This document shows, one piece after another, positions 24,552-34,136 of a stretch of 64,000 nt of DNA. A model generated the notes under the pieces. That model did not search any database. It was given only the letters and a program-made list of their open reading frames with translations, and was not told the DNA's origin. Origin of the DNA: Flavobacterium sp. 9R (GTDB lineage: Bacteria > Bacteroidota > Bacteroidia > Flavobacteriales > Flavobacteriaceae); the NCBI RefSeq assembly GCF_902506345.1, contig NZ_LR733428.1, positions 1-64,000 on the forward strand, in the 5' to 3' direction. The position numbers were made by a program, and so were the translations under genes. The first letter of the stretch is position 1, and every line of letters begins with the position of its first letter.

Positions 24552-27500
24552 ATGAAAAAAACCACTATTTGGGTTGCTTGTTTAGGAATACTATCAGCAA
24601 CTACAGTACTTGCGCAGGACAAAATAGTACTAAAAGGCAAAGAATTGTTTGGTGATATTCAAGCCAGACACATTGGGCCAGCATTAATGAGCGGTAGGAT
24701 CACAGATATTGAAATGCACCCAACAAACAACAAAATAATCTTTACTGCCACAGCTGGCGGTGGTGTATGGAAAAGTAACGATGGCGGTGCTTCGTTCAAT
24801 TCTGTATTCGATGATCATATTCAATCGATTGGATGTGTAGCTATCGACCCTTCAAAACCTGACCAAAACATTTGGGTAGGAACTGGAGAAACGTGGACTA
24901 GAAATAGTGTTTCTATGGGAGACGGAATATACAAATCTACCGATGGAGGCCAAAACTGGAAAAATATGGGATTGCCAAAATCAGACCGTATTGCTTCCAT
25001 CGTAATCAACCCTAAAAACAGCGATATAGTTTGGGTGGCTGTTCTTGGTGCACTTTGGGGTGATAGCGACGAACGCGGAATATACAAAACCACCGATGGA
25101 GGAACTACTTGGAATAAAGTCTTATTTGTAGATAACAAAACAGGTTGTTCAGATTTGATTATGGATCCAAAAAATAGCAACATTATGTATGCCTCATTTT
25201 GGGAATTCCGAAGAACAGGTTGGTCATTCAGCTCAGGAGGAACCAAATCAGCTTTGTACAAAACTACCGATGGAGGAAAAACTTGGAATAAAATTCACAA
25301 CGGTTTCCCTGCTGGACAATTAGGTCGAATTGCTATTGCTGTAGCCCCTTCGAACTCTAACATTTTATATTCTGTTTTAGAAACCGAAAAAGCTGAATTG
25401 AACGGATTGTATCGTTCTGAAGATGCTGGGGCTACTTGGAAACACTTGAATAGTGATTTTGGATTAGTAGTACGTCCTTTTTACTTTTCAAGAATTGTTG
25501 TTGACCCTAGAAATCCAGATATCGTAGTTAAAGGTGGTTTAAATGGTTCCATAAGTAGAGATGGTGGAAAAACATTTAAAAATTTAGGTGTTATGCACTC
25601 AGATATTCATGACATTACTTTTGACAACCTAGACAGCAATCGTATTTTCTGCGGTACTGATGGAGGTGTGTATAGAAGCTGGGATGGCGGAAACACTATG
25701 GAAATGGTAAGCAACTTACCTGTTTCTCAATTTTATCACGTAAGTATAGACGACAAAGAACCTTTCAATGTATATGGAGGTTTACAAGACAATGGTTCTT
25801 GGTATGGTCCTTCTAAAAGTCCAGGCGGAGTGGAATCTCGTGATTGGACAAGAATTGGTCAAGGTGACGGATTTAGAGTAATAAAACATCCAACCAAGAA
25901 CATTATTTACAGCGAAATGCAAGGTGCTGAAAATGTTTGGCGTTACAATACAGATACACAAGAATTGATTACGATTCAGCCATTGGCAGTAAAAGGGGAT
26001 CCAAAATTGCGTTTCAATTGGAACGCTCCGATGGAAATAAGCCAAAAACAACCCGATCGTTTTTATATGGGAAGCCAATTCGTGCACAAATCAGAAGATA
26101 TGGGAAGAACTTGGACTAAAATTTCACCAGATTTGACCACCAAGGACCCTCTGAAAATGGACACAACAAAATCAGGTGGTTTATCTGTTGACAATTCAGG
26201 TGCTGAGCAACATTGTACCATTTTTACCATTGCAGAATCTCCTTTGAACGAAAAAGTAATTTGGGCAGGTACTGACGATGGTAATGTACAAGTGACTAAA
26301 GATGGAGGAAAAACTTGGACTAATGTGGTAGCTAATATTAGTGGCTTGCCAAAAAATACTTGGTGCTATCATATTGAAGCAAGTGTTTTTGGAGAAGGAA
26401 CTGCTTATGCTGTTTTTGAAGGTCACGCCAAAAACGACTACACTCCTTACACCTACAAAACAACCGATTATGGAAAGACCTGGAAATCAATCATAACTCC
26501 AGATGTTGATGGCTTTGTTCGTAACATTCAAGAAGATTTCAAGAATGAAAATTTATTATTCTTAGGAACAGAAAAAGGATTGTATATCACAATTGATGGA
26601 GGAGCTAACTGGTCTCATTTTACCAATAATATGCCATCAGTAGCAGTTCACTTTATGGATATTAATAAAAAAACCAATTCCTTAGTTATGGCTACACACG
26701 GTAGAGGTGTTATTATTTTAGATGACATCACTCCTTTACGTCAAATTAATCAAGAGGTTTTAGCTAAAGATGTACACTTTTTTGATTTAAAACCTGCAAT
26801 TATTGAGGAACAATCCAGCTTTGGAACTACAGCAACAGAGCTTGAATTTGTGGGTAGAAATCCATCTACAAGTGCTCAAATCATTTATTACCTTAAGAAA
26901 AGACACACATTAGGTAAAATGGATATTGAAATTCAAGATGAAAAAGGGAATAAAATCATTTCATTGGCACCCGGTAAGCAAAAAGGAATTAATGTAGTTA
27001 ACTGGGATTACAATATGAAAAATCCAAAAATTGCTGCTGCCAAAACGCTTTCTTTTGCAGGATTTACTGCTCCTAGAGTACAAGAAGGTACTTATAAAGT
27101 AGTATTAACTAAAGGTAAAGAAACCTATACGCACAATCTTAAAGTACTAAACGATCCGAAAAGTAGTATCTCTGCAGCTGATCGTTTGAAACAAAAAGAA
27201 ACCACTCGTGAATTGTTTAACAAAAACGAAGAATTGGCTTATACCGTTTATGAGATTGATGAAACTGTAAAATTATTAGATCAATTGATTGCTAAAAACA
27301 AAAGTTTTAGCAAACAAGGGACTAAGATAAAAACTGACTTTGAAAGTCTTAAAGCAAAAATGGTAGTTACTACCGGCGATGGATACGTAGCAACAGCTGA
27401 ACCGCAATTGAGAGAAAAATTAGGCGAACTTTATGCTTCTGTAGCAGGGAATTTTACTGCTCCATCACCTTCTCAGTTAGAAAACAAAGATGCTATTTTG

Positions 27501-27632
27501 CAACGTTTTGACACTTCAATGACCGAATTTAAAAACTTAAAAACGAAAAACGAAGCTGCTTATTTAAAACAAGCAAAAGAACAGAATATTCCGTTTACAC
27601 TTAAAACTTATGCAGAGTTTGTAGCAGAATAA
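24552..27632 (+). CDS. Large secreted BNR/sortilin-like beta-propeller protein
   Basis: This 1026-residue protein has a signal peptide (1-21). Residues ~35-720 hold at least eight BNR/Asp-box-like repeats (KSNDGGASF, KSTDGGQNW, KTTDGGTTW, KTTDGGKTW, RSEDAGATW, TKDGGKTW, KTTDYGKTW). They suggest one or two beta-propellers of the VPS10/sortilin type. The rest (about 740-1026) contains an Ig-like segment and a charged helical C-terminus. Databases often call such proteins glycosyl hydrolase or WD40/YVTN proteins, but no catalytic site is evident; a binding role at the envelope is as likely. No T9SS sorting domain is seen. Confidence 0.85.
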   Translation: MKKTTIWVACLGILSATTVLAQDKIVLKGKELFGDIQARHIGPALMSGRITDIEMHPTNNKIIFTATAGGGVWKSNDGGASFNSVFDDHIQSIGCVAIDPSKPDQNIWVGTGETWTRNSVSMGDGIYKSTDGGQNWKNMGLPKSDRIASIVINPKNSDIVWVAVLGALWGDSDERGIYKTTDGGTTWNKVLFVDNKTGCSDLIMDPKNSNIMYASFWEFRRTGWSFSSGGTKSALYKTTDGGKTWNKIHNGFPAGQLGRIAIAVAPSNSNILYSVLETEKAELNGLYRSEDAGATWKHLNSDFGLVVRPFYFSRIVVDPRNPDIVVKGGLNGSISRDGGKTFKNLGVMHSDIHDITFDNLDSNRIFCGTDGGVYRSWDGGNTMEMVSNLPVSQFYHVSIDDKEPFNVYGGLQDNGSWYGPSKSPGGVESRDWTRIGQGDGFRVIKHPTKNIIYSEMQGAENVWRYNTDTQELITIQPLAVKGDPKLRFNWNAPMEISQKQPDRFYMGSQFVHKSEDMGRTWTKISPDLTTKDPLKMDTTKSGGLSVDNSGAEQHCTIFTIAESPLNEKVIWAGTDDGNVQVTKDGGKTWTNVVANISGLPKNTWCYHIEASVFGEGTAYAVFEGHAKNDYTPYTYKTTDYGKTWKSIITPDVDGFVRNIQEDFKNENLLFLGTEKGLYITIDGGANWSHFTNNMPSVAVHFMDINKKTNSLVMATHGRGVIILDDITPLRQINQEVLAKDVHFFDLKPAIIEEQSSFGTTATELEFVGRNPSTSAQIIYYLKKRHTLGKMDIEIQDEKGNKIISLAPGKQKGINVVNWDYNMKNPKIAAAKTLSFAGFTAPRVQEGTYKVVLTKGKETYTHNLKVLNDPKSSISAADRLKQKETTRELFNKNEELAYTVYEIDETVKLLDQLIAKNKSFSKQGTKIKTDFESLKAKMVVTTGDGYVATAEPQLREKLGELYASVAGNFTAPSPSQLENKDAILQRFDTSMTEFKNLKTKNEAAYLKQAKEQNIPFTLKTYAEFVAE

Positions 27633-27653
27633 TTTCACAATACTTTGATATTT

Positions 27654-27683
27654 AAAAACGCTAACTTCGGTTAGCGTTTTTTT
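27654..27683 (+). terminator. Terminator with UUCG loop
   Basis: AAAACGCTAAC pairs with GTTAGCGTTTT around TTCG, followed by T. The same stem reappears after the fic gene at 28687-28717. Confidence 0.9.
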
Positions 27684-27685
27684 AT

Positions 27686-27719
27686 TATCGGATGGGTAAA
27701 TATTTTTATTTATCCGATA
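27686..27719. promoter_or_regulatory. Interrupted palindrome before fic, possible operator
   Basis: TATCGGAT (27686-27693) and ATCCGATA (27712-27719) are perfect inverse copies. Pairing continues inward (TAAATA/TATTTA) with a small bulge. It lies immediately upstream of the fic -7 box, where a repressor would act. Confidence 0.55.
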
Positions 27720-27726
27720 TTAGTTG

Positions 27727-27734
27727 TATTTTTG
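27727..27734 (+). promoter_or_regulatory. -7 box of fic
   Basis: TATTTTTG matches TAnnTTTG and lies 7 bases before the ATG at 27742. This rules out the earlier in-frame TTG at 27724 as the start. Confidence 0.5.
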
Positions 27735-27741
27735 TGGGGTT

Positions 27742-28695
27742 ATGTGGAAAATAGATTTAGGATATCGCGAAGAATTTCAATCAACTTTTGAACGATTGTA
27801 CCAAAAAAAACAAGATTTGCAAAACAGCAGACCCTTGCCTACTATCGCTTTGAATAAAATAAAAGAAAGTTTATCCATAGAATGGACCTACAATTCCAAT
27901 AGTATAGAAGGAAACACCTTAACATTAAGAGAAACCCAAATGGTTTTGCAAGAAGGCATCACTATAAAAGGGATTTCTTTAAGAGAACATTTCGAAGCAC
28001 ACAATCACGACAAAGCCATTGATTACCTTTTTTCGATAATCAATGAGAACTATGTATTGCGAAGTATTGATATATTATCGTTACACGGTTTGGTATTACG
28101 CTCGATTGAAGATGATTTTGCAGGTAGATTACGTAATGGAGGTGTCCGTATTTCGGGAGCCAATTTTATTCCACCCAATGCGAATAAAGTTTCGGATTTA
28201 CTAGATGAATTGATTGACTTCATTAACACCAACCCTTTACATCTAAACGATATTGAGTTGGCTACTATTTTTCATCATAAATTAGTTTGGATTCATCCTT
28301 TTTTTGATGGCAATGGAAGAACGGTTCGTTTAAGTATGAATTTGTTATTGATGCGATGTGGTTTTCCACCAGCAATTATTCTCAAGAACGATAGAAAAAA
28401 ATACTATGAAGCCCTCAATCAAGCTAATAATGGTAACTATCAAAAATTAATACTCTTGATGAGTCAAGCACTTGAGCGAAGTTTGAATATTTACCTAAAT
28501 GCTATGCCTGATAGTAACAACGACTTTCAGACAATAGCTAATATTGTTAGTGAACCAAGTAGCCCTTACGGACAAGAATATGTTAGTTTATTAGCTCGAA
28601 CGGGAAAAATAGACGCCTACAAAGAAGGGCGAAATTGGTACACCACCAAAGAGGCCATTGAAGCCTATATCAGTACCAGAAAAAGAAAACGCTAA
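27742..28695 (+). CDS. Fic-family protein (AMP transferase), class II
   Basis: The 317-residue protein has a complete Fic motif HPFFDGNGR (His185 to Arg193). It also has an N-terminal inhibitory-helix motif SNSIEG (Ser52xxxGlu56Gly57), making it an auto-inhibited class II Fic enzyme. Fic proteins transfer AMP to Ser, Thr or Tyr of target proteins. The last ~50 residues (LARTGKIDAYKEGRNWYTTK...AIEAYI) resemble a small MerR/excisionase-like DNA-binding helix-turn-helix. With the palindrome just upstream, this suggests autoregulation. No separate antitoxin gene adjoins. The gene sits between two near-identical terminators, and its stop codon lies inside the second hairpin. Confidence 0.9.
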   Translation: MWKIDLGYREEFQSTFERLYQKKQDLQNSRPLPTIALNKIKESLSIEWTYNSNSIEGNTLTLRETQMVLQEGITIKGISLREHFEAHNHDKAIDYLFSIINENYVLRSIDILSLHGLVLRSIEDDFAGRLRNGGVRISGANFIPPNANKVSDLLDELIDFINTNPLHLNDIELATIFHHKLVWIHPFFDGNGRTVRLSMNLLLMRCGFPPAIILKNDRKKYYEALNQANNGNYQKLILLMSQALERSLNIYLNAMPDSNNDFQTIANIVSEPSSPYGQEYVSLLARTGKIDAYKEGRNWYTTKEAIEAYISTRKRKR

Positions 28696-28717
28696 CCCAA
28701 AAAGTTAGCGTTTTTTT
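28687..28717 (+). terminator. Terminator after fic, twin of the one before it
   Basis: AAAACGCTAAC and GTTAGCG pair around a 7-base loop, followed by seven T. The fic stop codon TAA is inside the left arm. Confidence 0.9.
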
Positions 28718-28776
28718 GTATCCCTTTTTTAACACAATCTTCGATAGTGTTCTACCAAAAGAATAAATCAAAATAG

Positions 28777-28784
28777 TAACTTTG
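28777..28784 (+). promoter_or_regulatory. -7 box of uvrA
   Basis: TAACTTTG matches TAnnTTTG, 29 bases before the ATG at 28814. No LexA-type operator was recognised. Confidence 0.4.
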
Positions 28785-28813
28785 CTTCCGACCTATTCGG
28801 AATTTGCAAAATT

Positions 28814-31648
28814 ATGCTAGATACAAACAATACTATTGAAGTTCAAGGCGCTCGCGTTCACAACCTAAAAAACATCGACATTGCTATTCCTAGAGAAAAA
28901 CTCGTTGTCATAACAGGACTTTCGGGTTCGGGAAAATCGTCTTTGGCATTCGACACTATTTATGCCGAAGGACAACGTCGCTATGTAGAAACATTTTCGG
29001 CTTATGCCCGACAATTTTTAGGAGGATTAGAACGTCCAGATGTTGATAAAATCGATGGTCTTTCGCCTGTGATTGCTATTGAACAAAAAACGACTAGCAA
29101 AAGCCCGCGTTCTACCGTGGGAACAATTACTGAAATATACGATTTCTTGCGTTTGTTATATGCGCGTGGTGCTGATGCCTATAGTTATAATACGGGAGAA
29201 AAAATGGTTTCCTACTCTGATGAGCAAATCAAAGAATTAATCATTCAGGATTTTAATGGAAAAAGAATCAATATTTTGGCTCCAATCATTCGAGCGAGAA
29301 AAGGACATTATGCCGAACTCTTCCAACAAATTACCAAACAAGGTTTTCTAAAAGTAAGAGTAAATGGAGAAATTGTAGACATTACTCCCGGAATGAAACT
29401 CGACCGTTACAAAACACACGATATAGAAATTGTAGTGGATAGAATTGTTGTTGATACTTCTGATGACATACAAAAACGTTTGTCCGAAAGTATCAACACT
29501 GCTATGCATCACGGTGAAAATGTATTGATGATTTTGAATCAGGATACGAATGAGGTACGCTTTTTTAGTCGTAATTTGATGTGTCCAACTACTGGAATTT
29601 CGTATCAAAATCCTGAACCCAATTTGTTTTCTTTCAACTCACCAAAAGGAGCTTGCGAACACTGTAATGGATTAGGGACTATTAATGAAATCAATACCAA
29701 AAAAATCATTCCCAATCCAAAATTATCTATCAAAGCAGGTGGTTTTGCTCCGCTTGGAGAATACAAGTCGTCTTGGATTTTTAAGCAGCTTGAAACTATT
29801 GGAGAAAAATTTAATTTTAAAATAACGGACCCCATCGAAAAAATTCCTCCAGAAGCTATTGAAATGATTTTGAATGGTGGTAAAGAAAAATTTGCTGTTC
29901 AATCCAAGGATTTGGGCGTCACGAGAGAGTACAAAATTGATTTTGAAGGCATTTCACATTTCATCAAAAACCAACACGATGAAAGCGGCTCTACTGCTAT
30001 CAAGCGTTGGGCTAAAGAATTTATGGACGAAATTGCTTGTCCAGTTTGCGAAGGTTCTCGCCTTAAAAAAGAAGCTAATTATTTTAGAGTAAACGAAAAG
30101 AATATTTCTGAATTGTGCACTATGGACATTTCAGATTTGACGGCTTGGTTTTTGGATTTAGAAAATCATTTGACCGATAAACAAAAACGAATTGCAACAG
30201 AAGTCATCAAGGAAATCAAAGACAGATTAGCGTTTTTGATGAATGTTGGTTTAAATTATTTGGCGTTGAGCCGAAGTTCTAAATCACTTTCGGGTGGTGA
30301 AGCACAGCGCATTCGTTTGGCTACCCAAATTGGCTCGCAATTGGTTGGTGTGCTTTATATTTTAGACGAACCGAGTATTGGTTTACATCAGAGAGATAAT
30401 GAAAAACTAATTCATTCGCTAGAGCAATTGCGTGATATTGGCAATTCCGTTTTGGTCGTTGAGCACGACAAAGATATGATTGAACGTGCCGATTATGTAA
30501 TAGATATTGGTCCAAAAGCAGGGAAATATGGAGGCGAAATCATCAGCATTGGTACTCCACAAGAAACCTTAGCATCCAATACTATAACTGCACAATATTT
30601 GAATGGAAAAATGAAATTTGACATTCCCAAAAAGCGCAGAACTGGCAATGGAAAGTTCCTTAAATTAACTGGAGCAACGGGAAACAATCTAAAAAATGTT
30701 TCTATAGAAATTCCGCTAGGGCAAATGATTTGTGTAACAGGTGTTTCGGGGAGTGGAAAATCAACTTTAATCAACGAAACCCTCTACCCTATCTTGAATG
30801 CTTATTATTTTAACGGGGTCAAAAAACCGCAACCTTATAAAAAGATTGAAGGTTTGGAACATATCGATAAAGTAATTGATATTGACCAAAGTCCAATTGG
30901 AAGAACACCGCGTTCTAATCCTGCGACTTACACTGAGGTTTTTACCGAAATCCGCAATTTGTTTACGATGACTTCCGAAAGTATGATTCGGGGTTACAAA
31001 GCGGGACGTTTTAGTTTTAATGTAAAAGGGGGGCGTTGCGAAACCTGCGAAGGTTCTGGTGTTCGAACTATCGAAATGAACTTTTTACCTGATGTGTATG
31101 TAGAATGCGAAAGCTGTCAGGGCAAACGATTTAATAGAGAAACCCTTGAAATTCGCTACAAAGGCAAATCGATTTCGGATGTATTGGATATGACTATTGA
31201 TGAAGCGGTACCGTTTTTCGAAAATATTCCAAAAATATATAGAAAAGTAAAAACCTTGCAAGATGTTGGTTTGGGTTACATAACGCTTGGACAACAAAGT
31301 ACCACGCTTTCTGGTGGTGAAGCACAACGTATTAAACTAGCGGGTGAATTGTCTAAAAAAGATACAGGAAATACGTTTTATATTTTAGACGAACCTACTA
31401 CAGGCTTGCATTTTGAGGATATTCGGGTGTTGATGGATGTGATTAATCGATTGGTGGACAAAGGAAATACCGTTTTGATTATCGAACACAATATGGACGT
31501 CATTAAACTCGCCGATTATATCATTGACATTGGTCCCGAAGGCGGAAAAGGTGGTGGACAGCTTGTAGCCAAAGGAACACCTGAGGAAATCATTAAAGTA
31601 AAAAAGAGTTATACAGGAGAATTTTTAAAGAAAGAATTGAAAGTTTAA
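28814..31648 (+). CDS. uvrA: Excinuclease ABC subunit A
   Basis: This 944-residue UvrA, of normal length, has two ABC ATPase modules. The Walker A motifs are GLSGSGKSS (about 35-43) and GVSGSGKST (about 643-651), and both LSGGEAQRI signature sequences and LDEP Walker B motifs are present. Zinc-finger cysteines occur as CEHC...CPVC and CETC...CESC pairs. UvrA scans DNA for bulky lesions and loads UvrB in nucleotide excision repair. It is a single gene with its own promoter. The last ~60 bp are present again at 35897-35957 beyond the McrBC-like cassette, so its 3' end marks an insertion junction. Confidence 0.97.
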   Translation: MLDTNNTIEVQGARVHNLKNIDIAIPREKLVVITGLSGSGKSSLAFDTIYAEGQRRYVETFSAYARQFLGGLERPDVDKIDGLSPVIAIEQKTTSKSPRSTVGTITEIYDFLRLLYARGADAYSYNTGEKMVSYSDEQIKELIIQDFNGKRINILAPIIRARKGHYAELFQQITKQGFLKVRVNGEIVDITPGMKLDRYKTHDIEIVVDRIVVDTSDDIQKRLSESINTAMHHGENVLMILNQDTNEVRFFSRNLMCPTTGISYQNPEPNLFSFNSPKGACEHCNGLGTINEINTKKIIPNPKLSIKAGGFAPLGEYKSSWIFKQLETIGEKFNFKITDPIEKIPPEAIEMILNGGKEKFAVQSKDLGVTREYKIDFEGISHFIKNQHDESGSTAIKRWAKEFMDEIACPVCEGSRLKKEANYFRVNEKNISELCTMDISDLTAWFLDLENHLTDKQKRIATEVIKEIKDRLAFLMNVGLNYLALSRSSKSLSGGEAQRIRLATQIGSQLVGVLYILDEPSIGLHQRDNEKLIHSLEQLRDIGNSVLVVEHDKDMIERADYVIDIGPKAGKYGGEIISIGTPQETLASNTITAQYLNGKMKFDIPKKRRTGNGKFLKLTGATGNNLKNVSIEIPLGQMICVTGVSGSGKSTLINETLYPILNAYYFNGVKKPQPYKKIEGLEHIDKVIDIDQSPIGRTPRSNPATYTEVFTEIRNLFTMTSESMIRGYKAGRFSFNVKGGRCETCEGSGVRTIEMNFLPDVYVECESCQGKRFNRETLEIRYKGKSISDVLDMTIDEAVPFFENIPKIYRKVKTLQDVGLGYITLGQQSTTLSGGEAQRIKLAGELSKKDTGNTFYILDEPTTGLHFEDIRVLMDVINRLVDKGNTVLIIEHNMDVIKLADYIIDIGPEGGKGGGQLVAKGTPEEIIKVKKSYTGEFLKKELKV
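31579..31639 (+). repeat. uvrA 3' end, left copy of an imperfect direct repeat
   Basis: These 61 bases inside uvrA match 35897-35957 at 58 positions. The two copies flank the McrBC-like pair and mark the edges of an inserted block of about 4.3 kb. Confidence 0.9.
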
Positions 31649-31684
31649 TTTAAAAAAATTACTTTTAAAGAAATATAAAATTAA

Positions 31685-34126
31685 ATGAAAATAATAGCAA
31701 AAAAAGTTAGACAATTTATAGGTTACAAAAATGGACTAATAAAACCAATATTTAAAATTGATGATAATCAAAACATATCACCAATTTCTTTGGAAGAATA
31801 TCCAAATAGTGGACATATTTTTTTTAGTGATTATGAATTATTAGATAATGATATAAAAGAAGAAATATTTTTAATGGATAATTGTTTTTTTATATCAGAA
31901 GACAATAACTATGAAGATAAAAAAACGGAAAGTGGAGCTTGCAAAAAAAGAATAAATTACAATACTAGAATAAGTAGTTATTTCAAAAATATTGAGCCTA
32001 CAAAATTCATTCCTATTTATACAAATAGTTTTTCCATACAAAATAATGAAGTAGATTTTCCAGAAAATATAAAAAGTAAAATATTCTTTCTTAAAAACAA
32101 GACAAAATTATTTGGTCCCTTTGAAAGAAATGGTAAAGAGCTTAAAGCTATAAATTTTAAAGAATTTGAAGAAAATTTTAACGATCAATTATTTTTAAAT
32201 TTTATTGAAGACTATGAAAGAAAATATGACACTTCAACAATATTTGAGATAATACTAGAAGAAGCATCAAACTTCATTTTTTCAGATAATGAAGGTTTTG
32301 AGTATCTAGAAGATTTTAAATTTTTTATAGATAGTAAAATTGGCATTGCAATTGACTTTACTCCCGTTGCATCACTTCATAAATGGGCTCTAGAAAAACT
32401 AGAACAAAGTTCACCAAGTATTTCTCCTTTCTTAAAAGAGATTAAAAACATATCATCATCAGCCATTTCTTCTGCTGAAAATCTCAAATGGAAAAAGTAT
32501 ATTGATTATTTAGAAACAATTAAGAATGAAGAAGTTGAGATTGAAAATTTAGTTAAGTTATTATTTAACAAAAAATTCATTAAGGAAACAATTGATACTT
32601 CTGAAATAGAGAAATTAAATAAAAAAATAGAAAATATTGAGAATGATTTAAAACTAAAAGATAATGCAAATTTAGCTTTAATTGACGCAAATAGAACTTT
32701 AAAAGATAAACTCAAAGAAGAAAAAAGTAAGGTAAAAGAAAATAGTAAAGTAGATGCTATTCGCTTTCCAAACCTTTTCAAAGTTTTAGATATTGAAAAT
32801 GAAATTAATGAAATTGAAAAAATTTTAATTGAAAAAATAACTTCTTCAAATCTAAAAAAGGAAAACGAAAGGCTCTCTGTAAGAATAGAGATATTAGACG
32901 AGGAAATCAAAAAGAAGCAAGAAGAATTAAGAGGAGTTGAAGATTCTGTAAAAAAGATTAAAGATATATTTGACAGAACAGCATCTGAACATACTGCAAA
33001 ATTACAAGAAGCTAAAACGTACAACGACTTACTAAATGGTATTGAAATCTTGCCAAACAAGGATAAAAAAAAGGTTTCAGAAATAATAAAAGCAAACATA
33101 ATTTCATTGAATCCTGATATAACTGCAAAAAAATACATCCTTGAAATTAAAGAAAGATTGTCAAGTCAAGGGAGGGAATATTCTTTTAACGATGTTGCAA
33201 ATATAATAATTACAATCAACCAAACATTTATAACCATTATAGCTGGTGCTCCTGGAGTTGGCAAAACTTCATTGGTTGAAAAATTATCAAAAAGTTATGG
33301 ACTAAACGAAGATTATGGTTATCTGGAAATTGCTTGTGCAAAAGGATGGACATCTTCAAAAGATTTGATTGGTTTTTTTAATCCGTTAACTAATAAATTC
33401 CAACCAGCCAAAACCAAATTAAGAGAAGCTTTAAAAAAATCCGAAGAAAATCCAAATGCTCCTTATCTTGTTCTGCTCGACGAAGCTAACTTGAGTCCAA
33501 TTGAGCATTATTGGTCTGATTTTATTAAGCTTGCCGATAGCAATTATTCACGAAAAATAAAAATTTCAGATGATGAAGAAATTCAGTTTGGAGATGGTTT
33601 TAGATTTGTTGCAACCATAAATCACGACTACACGACGGAAGCACTTTCAAACAGATTGATAGATAGAGCTGCAATAATACAATTAGATAAAACAAATATT
33701 ATTACTGATGATTCAACAATCAACATTGATTCAATTTGTAATTTTAAAGAAGTAGAAAATATTTTTACGGAAACACAAAAATGGCAAACAGAAGAAACAT
33801 TAATTAAAGATACATTCAATAAAATAAAAGAAAGATTAGAATCTAATCATACTATCTTAATTAGTCCACGAAAAGAAATTGCAATTTATAAGTATTGTAA
33901 AGTTGCTACTGGCTTATTAGAAGGCAATAGTTATGTTGCACTTGATTATGCCATATGTCAACACATTCTCCCATTAATTAACGGGAGGGGAGAATCGTTT
34001 CAAAAGTTACTAGAAGGTTTGAAAAGTGATTTGAATGATAAAGGAATGACCAAATCAGAAAAATTATTGACCAAAATAATTGAAAGAGGCAAAGTGTTAA
34101 AACACTTCAGATACATTTACTATTAA
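31685..34126 (+). CDS. McrB-like AAA+ NTPase with long coiled coil
   Basis: In this 813-residue protein, residues 1-~290 form a domain I do not recognise, rich in Phe, Asn and acidic residues. About 300-450 is a strongly charged coiled coil with heptads (EIEKLNKKIENIENDLKLKD; later KKENERLSVRIEILDEEIKKK). The C-terminal AAA+ module has Walker A GAPGVGKT (521-528), Walker B YLVLLDEANL (594-603) and TINHDYTTEALSNRLIDRA. The last resembles the McrB NxxD signature and arginine finger. McrB-like proteins are GTP-driven rings that power an McrC nuclease against modified DNA; coiled-coil versions are known as coiled-coil nuclease tandems. The nuclease gene follows after 10 bases. The base composition is much more AT-rich than in uvrA. 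Confidence 0.85.
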   Translation: MKIIAKKVRQFIGYKNGLIKPIFKIDDNQNISPISLEEYPNSGHIFFSDYELLDNDIKEEIFLMDNCFFISEDNNYEDKKTESGACKKRINYNTRISSYFKNIEPTKFIPIYTNSFSIQNNEVDFPENIKSKIFFLKNKTKLFGPFERNGKELKAINFKEFEENFNDQLFLNFIEDYERKYDTSTIFEIILEEASNFIFSDNEGFEYLEDFKFFIDSKIGIAIDFTPVASLHKWALEKLEQSSPSISPFLKEIKNISSSAISSAENLKWKKYIDYLETIKNEEVEIENLVKLLFNKKFIKETIDTSEIEKLNKKIENIENDLKLKDNANLALIDANRTLKDKLKEEKSKVKENSKVDAIRFPNLFKVLDIENEINEIEKILIEKITSSNLKKENERLSVRIEILDEEIKKKQEELRGVEDSVKKIKDIFDRTASEHTAKLQEAKTYNDLLNGIEILPNKDKKKVSEIIKANIISLNPDITAKKYILEIKERLSSQGREYSFNDVANIIITINQTFITIIAGAPGVGKTSLVEKLSKSYGLNEDYGYLEIACAKGWTSSKDLIGFFNPLTNKFQPAKTKLREALKKSEENPNAPYLVLLDEANLSPIEHYWSDFIKLADSNYSRKIKISDDEEIQFGDGFRFVATINHDYTTEALSNRLIDRAAIIQLDKTNIITDDSTINIDSICNFKEVENIFTETQKWQTEETLIKDTFNKIKERLESNHTILISPRKEIAIYKYCKVATGLLEGNSYVALDYAICQHILPLINGRGESFQKLLEGLKSDLNDKGMTKSEKLLTKIIERGKVLKHFRYIYY

Positions 34127-34136
34127 TCGTTAATTT

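Noticed and set aside
32506..33138. A 210-codon open frame on the minus strand inside the McrB-like gene
   Set aside because: Its product is a Phe/Ser/Ile-rich shadow of the coiled-coil codons on the plus strand, with no start context or promoter. The plus-strand frame has clear AAA+ motifs.
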